A DNA stretch of 64,000 nt from Parageobacillus thermantarcticus (GCF_900111865.1 NZ_FOJS01000002.1:143298-207297), one strand, 5' to 3'. Shown: positions 8,010 to 17,441, counted from the first letter of the stretch. Numbers and translations: made by a program. Notes: generated by a model not told the origin, from the sequence alone.

Positions 8010-9092
8010 ATTTTTATTGAACAGGAACATGCCCGTAACCAATCCCTCACCGCGCCGGCCAATTTTGCCGTCCGGCCCGCTCGGCAATGGATATGGTTCC
8101 ACGACCGCCCCCGGATTATTTTTCAGCGCATCTGTGATCGGCCATCCAGCAGCCCAAGGAGGAGCGGAAATAATCCCCGATTTCCCAGCGACAAAACTTT
8201 TAATCGCTGTCTGTTCGTCCAAAATGCCGACTTCTTTGTCCAAGTATCCTTTTTGATACCATTCATGAAGCTTGGCCAACGCTTTTTTCATGGATGGCTG
8301 AATAGACCCGTAGACAAGCGAGCCATCTTCGCCTTTTGACCATGAACCAGGTTCATAATTGCCATAAGCTCCGAAAATAAAGCTTCCATCAGCCAACCAA
8401 GTCGCCAAGCCATTTTTGCTGGCTAGTGTCAAACCAATCGTGTCTTTTTTGCCGTTGCCATCAGGATCTTTATTAACAAAAGCGTCCATGATTTTTTCCA
8501 GATCTTCAATCGTTTTTGGCGGCTGCAACCCCAACTTATCAAGCCAGTCTTTACGGATCCAAAGCAATGAGTCAGAACCATTCCCCCCGGAAAACCGCGG
8601 AATGCCATAACGCTTTCCATCGACAGTCGCTGGATAAAACGCTTCCGGGAATTGCTCATAAATCTTTTTCAATCTTGGCGACGCATATTTCTCAATGGCT
8701 TCATCGACCGGCATCACTTTTCCAGAACGAATTAAATCGTTGATTAATTGCCCATCAGACACCTTAAACACATCAGGTAACTCCTGACCAGACGACAGAG
8801 CAAGGCGAATTTTGTTATTAAATTGCTCGTCATTTGGCACAGTCCATAGTGTCTTCCATTTAATCCCCAATTCCTTTTCCGACCATCTCGTTACTGGGTT
8901 GTTGTTAATATCTTCCCCTTCCCGGAACTTTGTATCATCTTTTAATCCCCGCACGGTCGTAATGGTGACTTTTCCATCTTTCGATTCACTGGAGCCGCCG
9001 GATGAGGCCGGTTCATTATCCGTGCATCCCGCAAGCATTCCGACTACCAGTGTCGTTGCGGTTAAAACGGCAGAAATCTTTTTTAACACCAT
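8004..9092 (-). pseudogene. Sugar ABC-transporter binding lipoprotein, 3' end removed by IS insertion (AguE-like)
   Basis: The product starts with a lipoprotein signal (lipobox LAGC, cysteine near residue 23) and a Ser/Gly-rich linker, then an extracellular binding domain of the LipO/AlgQ2-like group that usually reaches 500-560 residues. Only 362 remain. The frame runs into the IS inverted repeat, where CTGTAG gives Leu-stop, so the stop codon is IS-derived. Next to xylanase genes, the best candidate is the aldotetraouronic-acid binding protein AguE known from G. stearothermophilus, but this is inference. No permease genes follow. The truncated product probably cannot close around its ligand. 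Confidence 0.78.
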
Positions 9093-9198
9093 ATACCTCT
9101 CCTCCCTTTTTTCTAATCCCCTTTAGATCATAACTGCCGTAAAGAAAAACGATAATGAACCTTCTCTAAAAACAAATCCCCCCTTTCACATTCCAAAC

Positions 9199-9212
9199 CG
9201 TAAACGATTTCA
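9199..9212 (-). promoter_or_regulatory. cre-like catabolite repression site upstream of the binding-protein gene
   Basis: The minus strand reads TGAAATCGTTTACG, 13 of 14 positions of the CcpA consensus TGWAANCGNTNWCA. It lies about 107 bp upstream of the gene start, next to a GTTTGT half-site like the XylR operators found elsewhere in this cluster. Confidence 0.6.
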
Positions 9213-9352
9213 AAAACAAACACTACAATGATGCCCTGATCAACCCCCACCGGCTTCGGGAATGCCTCACAATGCTCAATGGAATGGTTCATGTGGAGTT
9301 TTCATAGAACTTTTGACGCTACCGCCTCATCATGAATGTTCTAGTATGTTAG

Positions 9353-9492
9353 TCTAGAAGACTGGTAATTTAACAAGAAATGCAACTTAGCAATGGCATT
9401 TCTCAAATTGATAAAACTTATAAATGTCGCTCTTTTCTTCACTCCAAAACCATCGATTTAAGGGAAATGGTTGTTTTTCACACCCTTCTAGA
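9353..9492 (+). repeat. MITE-like repeat, family 1, copy 1
   Basis: A 140-bp non-coding unit with imperfect terminal inverted repeats; its tips TCTAGAAG (9353-9360) and CTTCTAGA (9485-9492) are perfectly inverted. It aligns along its whole length, in opposite orientation, with 16240-16377, sharing blocks such as CTGGTRATTTAACA, CATTTCTCAAATTGA and TGTTTTTCA. The rest of the 9093-9622 gap holds the binding-protein promoter region and no gene. Confidence 0.65.
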
Positions 9493-9794
9493 AACAATGC
9501 ATCTTCATCTCCTTGGAACCGCGGGATGATCCGTGTTTATTAGTAATACTAGTATACTAGTTCATCTATGATTATAAAAGAAATAAGATGGATATTCAAC
9601 TATTTTTTCAAAAGTTTATGTCAATTCGCAAAGAGGAAAAAATCCCATACCCGTCAAGTTTAGTGGTGTAAAATTTTTAAGACAATACTCGTGCTCAACA
9701 CCCCCGGTGAATGATAGGAGTAACATCCATAATTTTGGACATGCCAAATATCCCTCCTGAAGAGGGTTATTTGGCATTATATCCATATTTAATC

Positions 9795-11127
9795 CTACCA
9801 TATCTCCAATTTCGTTAAGATATCCGAGGCCGTTTCCTCCCCTCTCCTTCGATCCTTCCGGGCATGTTTTCGTAACAGGGAAAGGAAAGCGGACGAATCC
9901 ATTTCTGCTTTAGAAGGACTCAAAAGAAACTGATGCCAATACGATTGGAGAAGATCGAGCGCTTTCTGTTCACTGATTTGAATGTCTTCCCGTTGATGCC
10001 AATACATCCGGGCTTGGAATAGAAACGTCTGGGTGACCAAAATGGCAATTAACGTTCCGTATAAATGACATTCGAAACGTTCTTTCTTCATCTCCTTGAC
10101 TTTATCCAAATCAAATACGGATTTCCAGGCTTTAAACAATAACTCGATTTGCCAGCGCAAGCAATAAAGTTCATAAACCTGTTGCCCCTCAAACGACTCT
10201 TGTGGTAAATTAAGTCAGTAAGATGTGATATTTCTTTTGTTCGAGGGTTTGGCGTGCCAGCGCCTTCCCTTTTCTTTTTTCCTTTTTTCGCACATACGCC
10301 AGCCGTTTTTGCCATTCTTCCGCTGTCAGACGGCGGAAAATCAACCGTGGAACATACACGCGTTCATGGCCGATGTACACGTGTTCCACTTCCACCGATT
10401 CCCCTTCCTTCAATTGATTTCCAAGGGATTCCCAATCCCATTCCTTCCACTGGTCCTTCTCCTTGAGGTAGACTTTTAGATCAGAACGCAACCGGGTAAT
10501 ATAATAGGCGCCGCGGGAATCGATCTCAGCCAACGTGGCGACAGAGAAAAAGCCCAAATCTCGGATGCACAGGTCATTCGGTAAAATGGTGTGCTGGGCA
10601 TGGTAGGCAAAACGAGCGTCCGAATCATTGGCCTATTGGACGCATAGTTGAAGGCAGGCGCCGGATAACAACTCATATTCAAACTGGATTTTCGCCCCCG
10701 ACGAAACAGAACCCTGATAGTCTTCCCCGTAGTCGGCAGGAACCAAAAAGCTGGTTGAGTCCAAAATCCGCAGGCGGGTAAAACAAGTTCGATAGGTCTC
10801 AATGGCCGACAAAAGCAAAGGACGTTGATGCAGGAGGAGAAGAAAAAACACTTCTCGCAAAAACGCCACAGCCCGATCGGTAAAACGCTGATTCAGGCCT
10901 TCACTCGAAAGCGAACAGCCGTGCCAGAGCGTCAAGGCCACACATAACCGCTGAAGCGATTGTCTGGCCAGCGAGCCATCGCCCCATGCACAAAGAGTCA
11001 GAAAGGCTTCCGCCGTTAACGAACGCTGCCGCCGGATGAAGCCTGTTTTCCGTGCGAGACGGGTCAATTCTTTGGGAGAAAAGAGTTGACGAATCGTTTG
11101 AATCCATGCTTGCATTTGCTTTTCCAT
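9795..11127 (-). pseudogene. IS4-family transposase with one nonsense codon and one frameshift
   Basis: Reading from ATG at 11127 (MEKQMQAWIQTIRQLFSPKE), the frame has the DDE domain start (RILDSTSFLVPADY), then TAG at 10635-10633 after LQLCVQ. The same frame resumes (CIRDLGFFSVATLAEID) to TAA at 10212-10210 after ILLT. A one-base shift then restores NLPQESFEGQQVYELYCLRW with the catalytic glutamate block QIELLFKAWKS, ending at 9795. All family motifs are present, so the decay is recent and slight. The longer frame to 11199 is not needed for the start. Confidence 0.82.
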
Positions 11128-11134
11128 GAAAAAA

Positions 11135-11169
11135 ATCCTTTCTAACGAGGAGTGTTCGTTAGAAAGGAT
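11135..11169 (-). promoter_or_regulatory. Hairpin sequestering the IS4 transposase ribosome binding site
   Basis: ATCCTTTCTAACGA (11135-11148) and TCGTTAGAAAGGAT (11156-11169) form a perfect 14-bp stem with a seven-base loop. The minus-strand AGAAAGGA that serves the ATG at 11127 lies in the 3' arm, so the site is hidden when the whole stem is transcribed. Confidence 0.7.
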
Positions 11170-11256
11170 ACCATGTTTTTGACGATGCACAAAGACCAAA
11201 ATTCTTAACTTGATGGGTATGGGAAAAAATCCCCTCTTTGCGAATTCTCAAGCGGT

Positions 11257-12252
11257 TTACCCGTTGACGACCCTCCAAAAAGCCGGCTTTGGTTTGTGGT
11301 GCTCGTCGAACAAAAACGGCCAGTTTTTTCTCCCTTTCACTGGAAAGTTGTCAAGCCATGTGTAATCATCAGCGATTCCCCAAAATGTGACACTTTGAAT
11401 AACATCGCGATACTCCTTAAACAAGGCGAAAATTTGCCCATATCGCTCTGCCTGCTGTTCGATCATTTCTTTCGTCGGGACAGCCAAATCGGTTCGACGA
11501 TCGTGAAACTCAAACATGGATACATCGAGTTCCGTAATATGGAGAACAACGCTAAGAGATGCATATCGTTCAATGGCTGCGCGAATTTCATCGAGCGACG
11601 GACGGGTCAAGCTCCAATGCGCCTGCATGCCGATGCCGTGAACCGGGATGCCTTTGTCGCGCAACGATTTCACCAGTGAATAAATTTTCTCCCTCTTCTC
11701 TGGAAAACATTCATTATAGTCGTTATAAAACAACAATGCATCCGGATCAGCTTCATGCGCATAGAGAAATGCCTGTTCAATAAAATCGTCTCCGATGATT
11801 TGCCGCCACTTTGACGAGCGCAACAGCTCGCCCCCTTCGTCAACCACTGCTTCGTTAACAACATCCCAACAATATACCTTACCTTTGTACCGCCCTACCA
11901 CGGTGGAAATGTGTTGCTTCATCCGTTCCAAAAGCACATCCCGGCTGACCATATGACCCTGGTGGTCATAAAACACCCAATCCGGAGTTTGGTTGTGCCA
12001 TACAAGCGTGTGCCCACGGACTACCATCTGATGGGAATGGGCAAAATCAACGATTTGATCGGCTTGCTCAAATGTAAATTCCCCTTCTTTAGGTTGAAGG
12101 TGTTCGAACTTCATATGGTTTTCCGCTGTCACACTTTTTACATGATCGATTAGCAGTTGTTTTTGTGTTTCAATGGCAACGGGATTGACCGCCGCCCCAA
12201 TGCGAAAATCGTTCGCAAATACGTCGCGGAGAGAAGGAAGCGAGCTGCTCAT
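11257..12252 (-). CDS. xynA2: Intracellular GH10 endo-1,4-beta-xylanase
   Basis: A 331-residue glycoside hydrolase family 10 enzyme that cleaves imported xylo-oligosaccharides. The acid/base glutamate is E134 in WDVVNEAV and the nucleophile E241 in HITELDVS, the positions expected in the family; GHTLVWHNQTP is the substrate-binding strand. No signal peptide is present, which marks it as the cytoplasmic type (XynA2 of G. stearothermophilus has the same length). The start ATG at 12252 follows GGAGGGGGAGTAAAC and comes two bases after the beta-xylosidase stop, indicating translational coupling. It is the last gene of the operon before the IS4-like element. Confidence 0.92.
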   Translation of the reverse strand: MSSSLPSLRDVFANDFRIGAAVNPVAIETQKQLLIDHVKSVTAENHMKFEHLQPKEGEFTFEQADQIVDFAHSHQMVVRGHTLVWHNQTPDWVFYDHQGHMVSRDVLLERMKQHISTVVGRYKGKVYCWDVVNEAVVDEGGELLRSSKWRQIIGDDFIEQAFLYAHEADPDALLFYNDYNECFPEKREKIYSLVKSLRDKGIPVHGIGMQAHWSLTRPSLDEIRAAIERYASLSVVLHITELDVSMFEFHDRRTDLAVPTKEMIEQQAERYGQIFALFKEYRDVIQSVTFWGIADDYTWLDNFPVKGRKNWPFLFDEHHKPKPAFWRVVNG

Positions 12253-12254
12253 GT

Positions 12255-14372
12255 TTACTCCCCCTCCTCCAACCATAAAATGCTTGTCACGCCGCGCGGA
12301 TAATATTTGCTGCCGCTGATTTCACCGGCAATGATTTGATCGCTCCAACTCCAAATCGAAAGCGTCGGGTGAGTAAGCCAAGCAACATGTGCCGCATCAG
12401 CCCGTTTTCCTTGCTCGTCCCACTCCCATCCTAAAATATGGCGAGCGATAAACTGGCATAAGTAAATTTTGCTTAACCACGAGTTGTTGCTCGTCGAGGA
12501 AATTTTCCATCCCCCGTCCGGGAACAGACAAATTCCTTCTTGCAGCACATAGCGCAAATGTTGGCGCAACGCTTGGATGTACTCCCCAAAACGTCCGTCT
12601 TCACGCAATGCCTCTTGACAGTTCGTGAAGTAAGGGAATACGAGTCCCTCGATAGCCGGAATGATTTTCGAATCGTTTCCTTCCCCCATTACGGCCGGGA
12701 TATACCCGTCATTAGTCACATAACTGACGATGGTCGCTGCGCATTTTTCCGCCTGCTTCCCAGCCAACGCAGCTAATTCTTCCTTACCGACATCGCGGAA
12801 CAATTTCTCGAGCGCCACATAGGCCGCCCAACACTTTCCGGCTAAATACAGATTGTTGCGGGCTTGACCGAGGGAAACATCCAAACTGTCATACGTTGTA
12901 ATTTCTGCTCCACCCATCGTACGGGTGCTGTCAAGCCCCATCACGCCATTCCGTTTTTTCGGATCCGGATGATCGCGACGAACCATACTTTCGAGACATT
13001 GCTCCAAAATGGAAAGCCGCTCGTCGCGCCATGCCCAATCTTTTGTTTGTTCGATGTATACGGCGGCGCAAAGAACCCAGTTGACGAGCTGCTCATGCGT
13101 CATATGAGAGAAGCAGCCACTAATTCCATATAACTCATATGACGAGTAATGCGGGCGCGAGAACGTGTTGGCGACTCCCATGTCGTGCGTAAAGCTGATG
13201 CCCCCTGGATATTCCGTCTCTTCTCCTGGGAAGCGGACGCGATCGTCATAGCTATACCGCTCGACATATAAATCAAGCACATTTTTGACCGTCCACGGAT
13301 TCATTTTCAATTCAAAAAATAGCTGGTCGACGGTCAAATCAAACGTATTCATCATCCGGTACTCTCCTTCGTTCACAACCCAAACCGGCTCCCCTTTGTG
13401 CTCAAGCAGCTGCGTATTGCCATAATAGCTGCGAATCGCATGCGCCATCATAAACTTTTGATCATCGGAGAGCCATTTTTTTTCGATGAGCGCATTCGAG
13501 CGGAATGACTGCTCCTTCAACACTTCCGCCTTCTCCAACGCATAAAGGCCAACTTCCTCAATATTGTGGAAGAAGCGGGTATAGAAATAGGAAGCATCCA
13601 TCCCTGCTGTCACATAACCGCCGCGGTAAAAACACACGGCAAATTGATATGTTTTCTTTTCTCCTGCAGGCACATCGGCAATCAACGCACCGACTTTTCC
13701 AAGCCCAAACGTCCAGTTTTCTTCAAGCTGTGCTGTCAAAATATCTTCCATGCTAAAATGCAAAGCTGAGCGAACATCCTCATCTTTGGAAACGATGCCC
13801 ATAATCCGGCCTTGACCGACCCCGCGCAGCCGCGGGCATGTATCATCGATTCGCCGCATCGAAGTGTACGGATCGGTGCCTTCAAATCCGAAAAACGCCC
13901 GCCGTGTTCTTGTTCCGTTTGTATTGTCAACCGTCATCTCCACGATTACTGCAGGCACGAGCGCCAATTTCAACTCTTCATCACTTGCCGTTTCTGGATC
14001 GGGCACCGCCTTCACTGGAGAATAAATCGTAAATGTTAAGTCTCCGGCTTTCCATGTATCCGTTGCAACATGGAATTCACGTTGAATCGCCTCTTTCGCA
14101 AACGGGATCAGGATGTTCGGCTTTTGCGGATTTGGATCCGGATTTTCAATGTCATACCGTTTGCTTTCATCCTCGCCTGCTGTCTCCGCGAATGGAAGGA
14201 CATCATACAGCCCAAGCTCATGCGGCGATTCTACGCCAATAAATATGTTTTGCCTCGGCGGTCGGGCCAACTCGAGATCCAATCCCCCGCTTTTTCCCGG
14301 AAACCCTAACGTAAAGCTGGCAAACGCGCCGACCGGTGAATGGTGGGCGTTAAAAAACATGTTGGTTGGCAT
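12255..14372 (-). CDS. xynB2: GH52 beta-xylosidase
   Basis: A 705-residue glycoside hydrolase family 52 enzyme, which releases xylose from short xylo-oligosaccharides in the cytoplasm. The N-terminus MPTNMFFNAHHSPVGAF is characteristic, and length matches XynB2 of G. stearothermophilus. In that enzyme E335 is the nucleophile and D495 the acid/base; the corresponding contexts NEGEYRMMNTFD and TTYDSLDVSLGQ are both present here. GTG (14381) and ATG (14378) are alternative starts, but ATG at 14372 fits the family start and lies ten bases after GGGGAG. The xylanase gene follows immediately. Confidence 0.93.
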   Translation of the reverse strand: MPTNMFFNAHHSPVGAFASFTLGFPGKSGGLDLELARPPRQNIFIGVESPHELGLYDVLPFAETAGEDESKRYDIENPDPNPQKPNILIPFAKEAIQREFHVATDTWKAGDLTFTIYSPVKAVPDPETASDEELKLALVPAVIVEMTVDNTNGTRTRRAFFGFEGTDPYTSMRRIDDTCPRLRGVGQGRIMGIVSKDEDVRSALHFSMEDILTAQLEENWTFGLGKVGALIADVPAGEKKTYQFAVCFYRGGYVTAGMDASYFYTRFFHNIEEVGLYALEKAEVLKEQSFRSNALIEKKWLSDDQKFMMAHAIRSYYGNTQLLEHKGEPVWVVNEGEYRMMNTFDLTVDQLFFELKMNPWTVKNVLDLYVERYSYDDRVRFPGEETEYPGGISFTHDMGVANTFSRPHYSSYELYGISGCFSHMTHEQLVNWVLCAAVYIEQTKDWAWRDERLSILEQCLESMVRRDHPDPKKRNGVMGLDSTRTMGGAEITTYDSLDVSLGQARNNLYLAGKCWAAYVALEKLFRDVGKEELAALAGKQAEKCAATIVSYVTNDGYIPAVMGEGNDSKIIPAIEGLVFPYFTNCQEALREDGRFGEYIQALRQHLRYVLQEGICLFPDGGWKISSTSNNSWLSKIYLCQFIARHILGWEWDEQGKRADAAHVAWLTHPTLSIWSWSDQIIAGEISGSKYYPRGVTSILWLEEGE

Positions 14373-14536
14373 GAACATCACTCTCCCCTTTGATCACATG
14401 GACAACTGTAATTCACGAAAAACGATCGAGCATGCAGTGAGTCTCAAAACACCGCATCTATGTTGTCTGACCTTCATTCTTAACACTAAGACGCAAAATT
14501 CACCAGCTCATCAAGTCCTGTCGTCCCATCCTCATT

Positions 14537-15157
14537 CTATAACTTCAACTTCAATAGCTCGCTGACTGTAACCAACTCATAACCTTGCGAGTGCAGCTCG
14601 GAAACGAGTATTTTGACCGCTTCAACCGTTTGTGAACGATCCCCAAATCCGTCATGGAAAAGTAGGATGCTTCCATTTCTTATATGACGGCGAGTTTTTT
14701 GGACAATATGATCCACACCGGGCTGTTCCCAATCCAACGCATCCGTATTGAGCGCACCGATCATCTTGTAGCCCAAACGGCCGCACACAGAGACCACGGG
14801 CGCATGATAGTCCAAATAAGGCGGACGGAAGAGGGAGGCCTTCCTTCCGGTCATCGCCGCAATCATCTCATCCACTCGTTCAATTTCGCGCAAACAATCC
14901 TGTTTGTCCAAGGAAGTCAATCGAGCGTGGGAATACGTATGGTTGCCGATTTCATGCCCTCGCTCTTTCACAGTTTGGACAATTTCCGGATACTTCTCCA
15001 TATGGCGCCCGATCATGAAAAAAGTCGCTTTTCCAGATGCTTCTTCAAATATGTCCAATACCTTCAGCGTATAAACCGGACTCGGTCCATCATCGAACGT
15101 GATGGCAACTGCTTTGCGAGGCGTCTCAACATGTTCAATCATTTCCAGACGAAGCAT
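14537..15157 (-). CDS. Polysaccharide deacetylase (CE4), cytoplasmic
   Basis: A 206-residue NodB-homology protein. The five CE4 motifs are present in order: TFDDGPS (catalytic and metal Asp), GNHTYSH (metal histidines), RPPYLD, the DALDW region and LLFHDGFG. Unlike peptidoglycan deacetylases it has neither signal peptide nor membrane anchor. Set between aldose epimerase and beta-xylosidase, it most likely removes acetyl groups from imported acetylated xylo-oligosaccharides; this is inference from context. The start ATG at 15157 is preceded by GGAGGAGAG, and the gap to the upstream epimerase gene is 15 bp. A 164-bp spacer follows before the beta-xylosidase gene. Confidence 0.85.
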   Translation of the reverse strand: MLRLEMIEHVETPRKAVAITFDDGPSPVYTLKVLDIFEEASGKATFFMIGRHMEKYPEIVQTVKERGHEIGNHTYSHARLTSLDKQDCLREIERVDEMIAAMTGRKASLFRPPYLDYHAPVVSVCGRLGYKMIGALNTDALDWEQPGVDHIVQKTRRHIRNGSILLFHDGFGDRSQTVEAVKILVSELHSQGYELVTVSELLKLKL

Positions 15158-15172
15158 ACTCTCTCCTCCATT

Positions 15173-16222
15173 TTATTCAATTACGCCAAACCGATAGACC
15201 GTCGTTGACACCCAATCCTTCCCGACAGGCAATACGATCGACGGAAACTGCGGATGATGAATCGCATCCGGCAACCCTTGCGTTTCAAGGCAAATGCCGA
15301 GATATTTCCGCGACGGTGTCCCGCCAAGGTCAAGTCCGTCCGGCAATTGGTTCGATGTGTACACGACCACCCCGACTTCATCCGTTTCAACCGTCAACAC
15401 TCGCCCACTCTCCGAATCAGAAAGCACTATTTCCCTGTCATGATGCCGATCAAGCCAAAACGGATGGTCGTATCCCCCGCCGACCAGTTCGATTTGCGGA
15501 TGTCCGGATTCGACTGCCTCCCGTATTTTCTTTCCTTGCCGCAAATCAAATGGGGTGTTGGCGACATCGAGGACATGTCCCGTCGGAATCAACTCCTCAT
15601 TCAGCTCTAGCACACGCGAGCTTTGGATCGTCAACGTATGGTCCAAAATATCGCGTTTGCCGTTGCCGCTTAAGTTAAAATACGTATGGTTCGTTAAATT
15701 GAGCAATGTCGTTTTGTTCGAACGGGCCCGGTACGTAACGGTCCATTCGTTTTCATTGTTCAGCCAATATGCCACTTGAACATGAACCGTTCCGGGATAC
15801 CCTTCTTCCCCATCCGGGCTCGTATAAGAAAAGATGACCCCGACCGCATCATCGCGCTGAACAGGCATCGCCTGCCAAAGCACGCGATGGAAGCCGTTCG
15901 CCCCACCATGCAAGTGGTTGTTGTTTTCGTTTTTTGCCAACGAATACGTGACGCCACCGAGTTCGAAACTTGCCCCTTGAATGCGCCCCGCCACCCGGCC
16001 GATCACCGCCCCAAAGTAAAAGGTGTTCTCTAAATACGGCTCAAACTGACCAAACCCAAGCACAATGTTCTCCATGTTTCCCTTTCGATCCGGAACGATC
16101 AGTTTCGTTACGATGCAACCGTAATTGGTCACCGATAGTTCCACGCCGTGATCGTTCGTTAACGTAAACAAAAGAACGTCTTTTCCGTTGAGTTGGGACC
16201 ACGTCTTTATGGAAATCTCCAA
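15173..16222 (-). CDS. galM: Aldose 1-epimerase (mutarotase)
   Basis: A 349-residue mutarotase that interconverts alpha and beta anomers of free sugars, here presumably xylose set free by the xylosidase. The family landmarks are NENNNHLHGGANGFHRVLW (substrate histidine region), NLTNHTYFNLSG (catalytic His) and the C-terminal CLETQGLPDAIHHP with the catalytic glutamate. The gene opens the minus-strand operon galM, deacetylase, beta-xylosidase, xylanase. Start ATG at 16222 follows AAAGGAATGAGG. A XylR-like operator and a MITE-like repeat lie upstream. Confidence 0.92.
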   Translation of the reverse strand: MEISIKTWSQLNGKDVLLFTLTNDHGVELSVTNYGCIVTKLIVPDRKGNMENIVLGFGQFEPYLENTFYFGAVIGRVAGRIQGASFELGGVTYSLAKNENNNHLHGGANGFHRVLWQAMPVQRDDAVGVIFSYTSPDGEEGYPGTVHVQVAYWLNNENEWTVTYRARSNKTTLLNLTNHTYFNLSGNGKRDILDHTLTIQSSRVLELNEELIPTGHVLDVANTPFDLRQGKKIREAVESGHPQIELVGGGYDHPFWLDRHHDREIVLSDSESGRVLTVETDEVGVVVYTSNQLPDGLDLGGTPSRKYLGICLETQGLPDAIHHPQFPSIVLPVGKDWVSTTVYRFGVIE

Positions 16223-16239
16223 AATACCTCATTCCTTTC

Positions 16240-16377
16240 CTAAAAGGCTGATGAAAAACAATCATTTCTTCATAAATTGGCGGGTCTCGAATGAAGAGAA
16301 AGACAGCATTAATGAGATTTCTCAAATTGAGAAATCTCATTGTTGGCCGTATTTTCTGTTAAATCACCAGCCTTCTA
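16240..16377 (-). repeat. MITE-like repeat, family 1, copy 2, with a perfect 31-bp palindrome
   Basis: This 138-bp unit is the inverted counterpart of 9353-9492. Its ends TAAAAGGCTGATGAAAAACA and, on the other strand, TAGAAGGCTGGTGATTTAACA-like sequence are imperfect inverted repeats. At its centre, 16311-16341, lies a perfect palindrome of two 15-base arms (AATGAGATTTCTCAA) around one base. It sits in the leader of galM between promoter region and gene, where its transcript could fold into a strong hairpin. Confidence 0.65.
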
Positions 16378-16422
16378 AATAATCAAGAACAAACCTTTCT
16401 AGTTTATATAATACTTTCAATA

Positions 16423-16446
16423 TAGTTTGTATATAACACAAACAAA
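16423..16446. promoter_or_regulatory. XylR-like operator upstream of galM
   Basis: GTTTGT (16425-16430) and ACAAAC (16438-16443) are inverted around a seven-base centre, in the sequence TAGTTTGTATATAACACAAAC. This follows the TTAGTTTGT...ACAAACTAA pattern of XylR sites in Bacillaceae and nearly repeats the site at 22541. It would make the xylan hydrolysis operon xylose-inducible. The xylR gene itself is not in the window. Confidence 0.65.
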
Positions 16447-16557
16447 CATTATATAAATTCTTTATAACAATCAAACGACAGGTGGAGTGTATAGAAGAGA
16501 ATGATAGAAAAGAGATAAATTCGTTGTTTAGAATTTCCCCACATTGCCGTATGAATA

Positions 16558-17424
16558 TTACCCTTTCACCGAACCAGCAACCAATCCTTCAATAATCCGA
16601 TCACTCAAGAATAAATAAACAATCAAAATCGGTAAAACGCTAATAACGAGAGTGGCGCCGATGGCTCCCCAGTCCGTTAAGTACTGCCCAATAAAATTGT
16701 TCACCCCTACCGTAATCGTTTTCCATTTTTCCGAACTAATGAACGTGTTAACAAACACGAATTCATTCCAATTATAAATCATATTAATGATGGCGGTCGT
16801 GGAAAGGACTGGCGCCGTCATCGGCAATGTAATTTGGAAAAAGATTCGATGAATAGAGCAGCCATCCATAATGGCGGCTTCCTCTATTTCCCTTGGCAAC
16901 GATTGATAGAAGCCCAATAAAATCATAATAGTAATAGGCAAGTTAAAGGTCGTATATGACAAAATAATAGAAATAGGATTATTAATCAAATTGATTTTAT
17001 TGTAAATATTAAACAACGGAATTAATGTCGAATGCACCGGAATCATATAGGCGACCATAAACAGCGCCAAAACAATCCCCTTTAATTTCCATTCCATTCT
17101 TGTCAACGCAAAGGTCACAAAACTAGCTAAAATCAACGTTAATAACACAGCGACAACCGTATACCAAACACTATTGAAAAAGTAATGATTAATGCCGCCA
17201 TCAAACCACGCATTAATATAATTTTCCCAACGCGGAGATTTAGGCAAAGCGAACGGCGACATTCCAAAAACCTCTTGGTTCGTTTTCAGCGATAACTGGA
17301 ACAGCCATACTAACGGATATAGTTGAACAAGCGCTACAATAACCAATATGAAATAAAGAATCCCCATCCCAATCCGTCTTAAGGGTGAGCGATGGTCGGA
17401 TGTTGAGCGGATTTGCCCTTTCAT
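16558..17424 (-). CDS. xynG: Xylo-oligosaccharide ABC transporter, inner-membrane permease (MalG type)
   Basis: A 288-residue permease with six predicted membrane segments. The cytoplasmic EAA loop that docks the ATPase reads EIEEAAIMDGCSIHRIFFQITLP-like (key residues EAA...G...F...P). It belongs to the MalG/carbohydrate uptake CUT1 group, whose ATPase is normally a shared MsmX-type protein encoded elsewhere; none is present here. It follows the MalF-type permease after 17 bp. Assignment to xylo-oligosaccharides comes from matching gene order with the xynDCEFG cluster of G. stearothermophilus. Confidence 0.85.
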   Translation of the reverse strand: MKGQIRSTSDHRSPLRRIGMGILYFILVIVALVQLYPLVWLFQLSLKTNQEVFGMSPFALPKSPRWENYINAWFDGGINHYFFNSVWYTVVAVLLTLILASFVTFALTRMEWKLKGIVLALFMVAYMIPVHSTLIPLFNIYNKINLINNPISIILSYTTFNLPITIMILLGFYQSLPREIEEAAIMDGCSIHRIFFQITLPMTAPVLSTTAIINMIYNWNEFVFVNTFISSEKWKTITVGVNNFIGQYLTDWGAIGATLVISVLPILIVYLFLSDRIIEGLVAGSVKG

Positions 17425-17441
17425 GCTCCATATCCCCCCTT

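Larger units (their letters stand above)
9623..11246 (-). mobile_element. IS4-family insertion sequence, degenerate
   Basis: Long inverted repeats bound the element: AATTCGCAAAGAGG at 9623 and CCTCTTTGCGAATT ending at 11246, with CCCATACCCGTCAAG and its near-complement further in. The single transposase gene has lost function. The right end lies ten bases from the xylanase stop codon, so the xylanase gene was spared. Confidence 0.8.

Noticed and set aside
9616-9801. 61-codon frame next to the IS4-family pseudogene
   Set aside because: It lies between the element end and the transposase stop, crosses the inverted repeat, and has no start signal; chance frame.
12253-12276. Upstream start for the xylanase overlapping the beta-xylosidase gene
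   Set aside because: The ATG at 12252 has a near-perfect ribosome binding site and gives the 331 residues known for XynA2.
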